Assembly: GCA_037176905.1 (NCBI GenBank)
Contig: JBBBWG010014112.1
Coordinates: 1 to 64,000, forward strand
Length of the DNA stretch: 64,000 bases
Direction of reading: 5' to 3'
Source of the DNA: Azolla pinnata
Taxonomy: Eukaryota; Streptophyta; Polypodiopsida; Salviniales; Salviniaceae
Shown: one piece after another, positions 61,389-64,000 of the stretch
How positions within the stretch are numbered: the first letter of the stretch is position 1
Layout of the letters: each line of letters opens with the position of its first letter
Program-made: the position numbers and the translations under genes
Notes under the pieces: model-generated
What the model was told of the DNA's origin: nothing
Seen by the model: the letters and a program-made list of their open reading frames with translations, nothing else
Databases searched by the model: none

Positions 61389-63880
61389 GGCGAGCAGACA
61401 TGGTGGAAGGGGGGGGGGGGGGGGGGTACCGTCTTAATTACCAAAACCCTCTTCTCTTCTTCTCTTCTTCGGAGTTAATTAGTACGAGTGATTTGATTAG
61501 GATGCTAATTATGTCACAGGACTTCACCACACGCGTGATTAAGTTGAGGGGATCGCAAGGTAATTAGAGCATCGACGTAATTTAGGAGAATAATTATGTC
61601 AAATGGCATAACCACATGTTTGGATCTTACTTCACGTGCGTGCGTCGAGGACCGAGTTTTGAGCAGATCAAAGTCATAAGTAACAAGTTAGCTCTGCTAG
61701 TTAGGTACAGGGGACCAAATTACGTCTCGAGTTTCTAATTCATAACTAACAAGCTTGTTGTGCTAGTTAACTTGTCATCGAACTGGTCATTTCACTCGCA
61801 GTCATACTAGAACTAGTTTGTAAAGCCTTGGTTGGTTCGACTCTCAGCTATTTTGACTTCGTCGGTTTAGCATAAGGTGGAGCTTGGACTGGGGATATAT
61901 AGAGGCTTCAAATTTCTCGAGAATTGTTTGGATTGACTCGACGTTAATCGAATCGGAGTTTGGATCGTTTGTAGAATCTTGCATAGAAAGCAGGTTGGAG
62001 CGGTATGATGAGCCTAATAACGTAAAATATGGAAACTTGCAAAGCTACTGAAGCACTTGCCATATGCACCATCCTTTGATTTACTAGTGGACTCAGAACT
62101 TGAAAACACGATGTAACAATGGAGTGCGCATGTTGTGAGCAATGTTTGGACGATTTGACTTTTGTCGCATTCCAGCAGAACGTCAAACATGATGCGAATC
62201 ACATGTTAGTTGGGTCGCCCTGAGAGTCATTCAGCAAAGCGACGAAGTTAGGTTCGTTGACGGTCCGACGAAGCAGCCAACAACAACGGGATAGTTTATT
62301 AGAAATGCGTACTATTGAATGCGTGATGCTTAATTGTGTTGCCGATGCTGGGGAATCGTTCGACACAGAGAGAGATTTGATGGGTTTCTATATCTGCTAC
62401 TATTAATTGCCCGAGTTCTAGGACATCGACTCGGAAACCTTCTGAACAGAGTAAATGTCCTAAAACGACATAAATCTATCGGCCGCTTGTTGAGCCACCG
62501 CACTTACCTGTTGCAACTCCTGGTCCAACTGGGAAATTCCTGGTAGAAGAAAGAAAGAAAAATATACAAGAATGCAGCCTGGAAGACCAAGAAAGATTGG
62601 CTAAAGCACAGGGAAGTGAGCAGATAGTGCGCTTGTGGTGACGTCGACAGTCCAACGAAGCAGATTTTTCAGGATCGGATCTCTCATCTGGTGTGGCTTG
62701 GGCTTATACCATCGGCCCGTTTTTACTGAGGCAAGGGAAAGAGAAAAAATGAATGTCTTCTAATTGCGCGTGTCTGTACACACACACACAGAGAGTGAGA
62801 GGTGTTTGAATTTCTTCTCTTTCTCTCTCTTTTTTTTTTTAAATTGGGAAAATTACCCAACAAATGGCTAACAAATTGAATAACTACCAAAAATCGACCC
62901 ATTTTGATCTCTCGTTAAAAATTAACGCCCAATTAATTGATCGACACACTAACTTAATTCGATTCTGAGATTACGCTAACTGCTATTAATCGAACACAAT
63001 ACAGTAGCAAGGGAATCGATTCGTAAACTGTAGTAGGAAGCAAGAAGCGATTCGTAAATAGTAGCAGGAAGATTGTGAACACGAGAAGACATTGATGGAA
63101 GTGAATAATAAGAGAAGGATAGAATTGGTCAAAAGGAGAAGCATTAGTCATGAATCGATCAGCGATGAAACTAGGCGTTAATTTGTAATTTCTAGGATTT
63201 AGAAGGTGGTATAAATGTAATAGATAGATTTGTTTGGAGTTTTTAAAATTTGTTTTTTTTATCGGGCAATAAAATGCCCCTTCCGTAACAAAAGTACAAG
63301 CTACATTCGAATGTCTACTAAAACTAGAAATTACAAATTAACGCCTAGATTAAAAAATTGACGCTTAAGTGAGTAATGCATCGGTACCTAAGCAATAAAG
63401 TGTGAGCTCAGTGGATATGAAACTAATCGATTGATTGCCACTCAACTAATTGATCGATGAACACCAAAATGAACACGTTAATGTAATCGAGTAGATTCTA
63501 GAATGGGTAGCTCTAGTTGGATCGATCATAGTTAGCGAATGGACGAGGATCAATTAGAAACGAAGCAACGCTACATATATATAGTAACGGAATTAATTGG
63601 GCGTTTCAGTTGGAGTGGAAGAAGATGTTTTTGTTGAGTCGCGGTGCTATTTATTTTTTTACTGATGATGTCTGCCGGTCTGCTTTTTCTTTTTTTTTTG
63701 TTTTTACGGAATCGCCTCCGACAGGGGGGGGGGGGGCATTAAATGCGCGCAGTAAAGGCGGGCGTCGAAAAAGCAAAACAAAGCGCAGCGGCGCGCGCCA
63801 GAAAAAGCAAATGCAGGGCACGCACGACACAAGGGAAAAACGACATCCCCACCATGGCCACCATGGCCGCCATCGCCAGC
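61389..63880. other. Spacer upstream of the PPR gene, no gene seen
   Basis: A G run of about 19 bases lies at 61,409-61,427 and a second of 12 at 63,725-63,736. 62,780-62,845 has CA, GA and CT microsatellites. Otherwise the sequence is AT-rich and stop-dense, with no recognisable protein or RNA gene. Confidence 0.6.
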
Positions 63881-63883
63881 GTC

Positions 63884-64000
63884 GCCATCATCCACCATCG
63901 CCATCATCCAGCATCATCCAGCATCATCCAGCATCATCCAGCATCATCCCCATCTCCAGCATCATCCCGCATCATCCCCATCATCCCAGCATCATCCAGC
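63884..64000 (+). repeat. CATCATCCAG minisatellite
   Basis: A 10-base unit, CATCATCCAG, repeats about ten times with variants CATCATCCCC and CATCATCCCG, preceded by CCACCATGG and CCATCGCCA triplets. It runs off the right edge of the window. Confidence 0.92.

Overview
This is a plant nuclear window, with multi-exon genes, GT-AG introns, AT-rich spacers, DNA transposons and interspersed telomere-like TTTAGGG/TTAGGG tracts. The PLS-type PPR gene and a class I (START-like) phosphatidylinositol transfer protein gene suggest a non-seed land plant. A fern is my best guess and a lycophyte the alternative; I cannot name the species from sequence alone.

Layout. 1-611 is a degenerate ATG/TGG trinucleotide array. 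0.87-4.62 kb is a decayed CACTA (En/Spm) DNA transposon on the minus strand, with tnp2 transposase pieces, arrays of a TGCNRCAAA-type motif and a terminus reading CACTACAAGG. 5.15-5.65 kb holds a Ty1/copia fossil. 7.85-8.3 kb is a TGCATG array lying directly before a complete 9-exon 20S proteasome alpha-6 gene (8,416-11,348, plus). 14.4-17.16 kb is a second, 3'-half CACTA copy in opposite orientation with two recent tandem duplications. 19,871-26,202 (minus) is a complete 15-exon sucrose synthase gene. Upstream of it are simple repeats and a telomere-repeat tract (26.2-28.2 kb). 28.4-37.3 kb is gene-poor, with a second copia fossil and a third CACTA-end-like array at 33.1-33.45 kb. 37,314-42,185 (minus) is a class I PITP gene with 10 coding exons, one of them only 8 nt. 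44,380-56,398 (minus) is a full 28-exon NUP160 nucleoporin gene (1,498 aa). 58,954-61,388 (minus) is a PLS-class PPR gene that appears to have a separate transit-peptide exon and a frame break in its C-terminal E-type tail. The window ends in simple repeats.

The exon chains for the proteasome, sucrose synthase, PITP and NUP160 genes were built by hand from splice sites, reading phase and family sequence recalled from memory. All four close without a phase conflict. The genes are unrelated housekeeping loci and no cluster or pathway links them. I found no new biological system. The most interesting observations are the 8-nt PITP microexon, the CACTA motif arrays that also occupy transposase introns, and the rearranged ends of the PPR gene.
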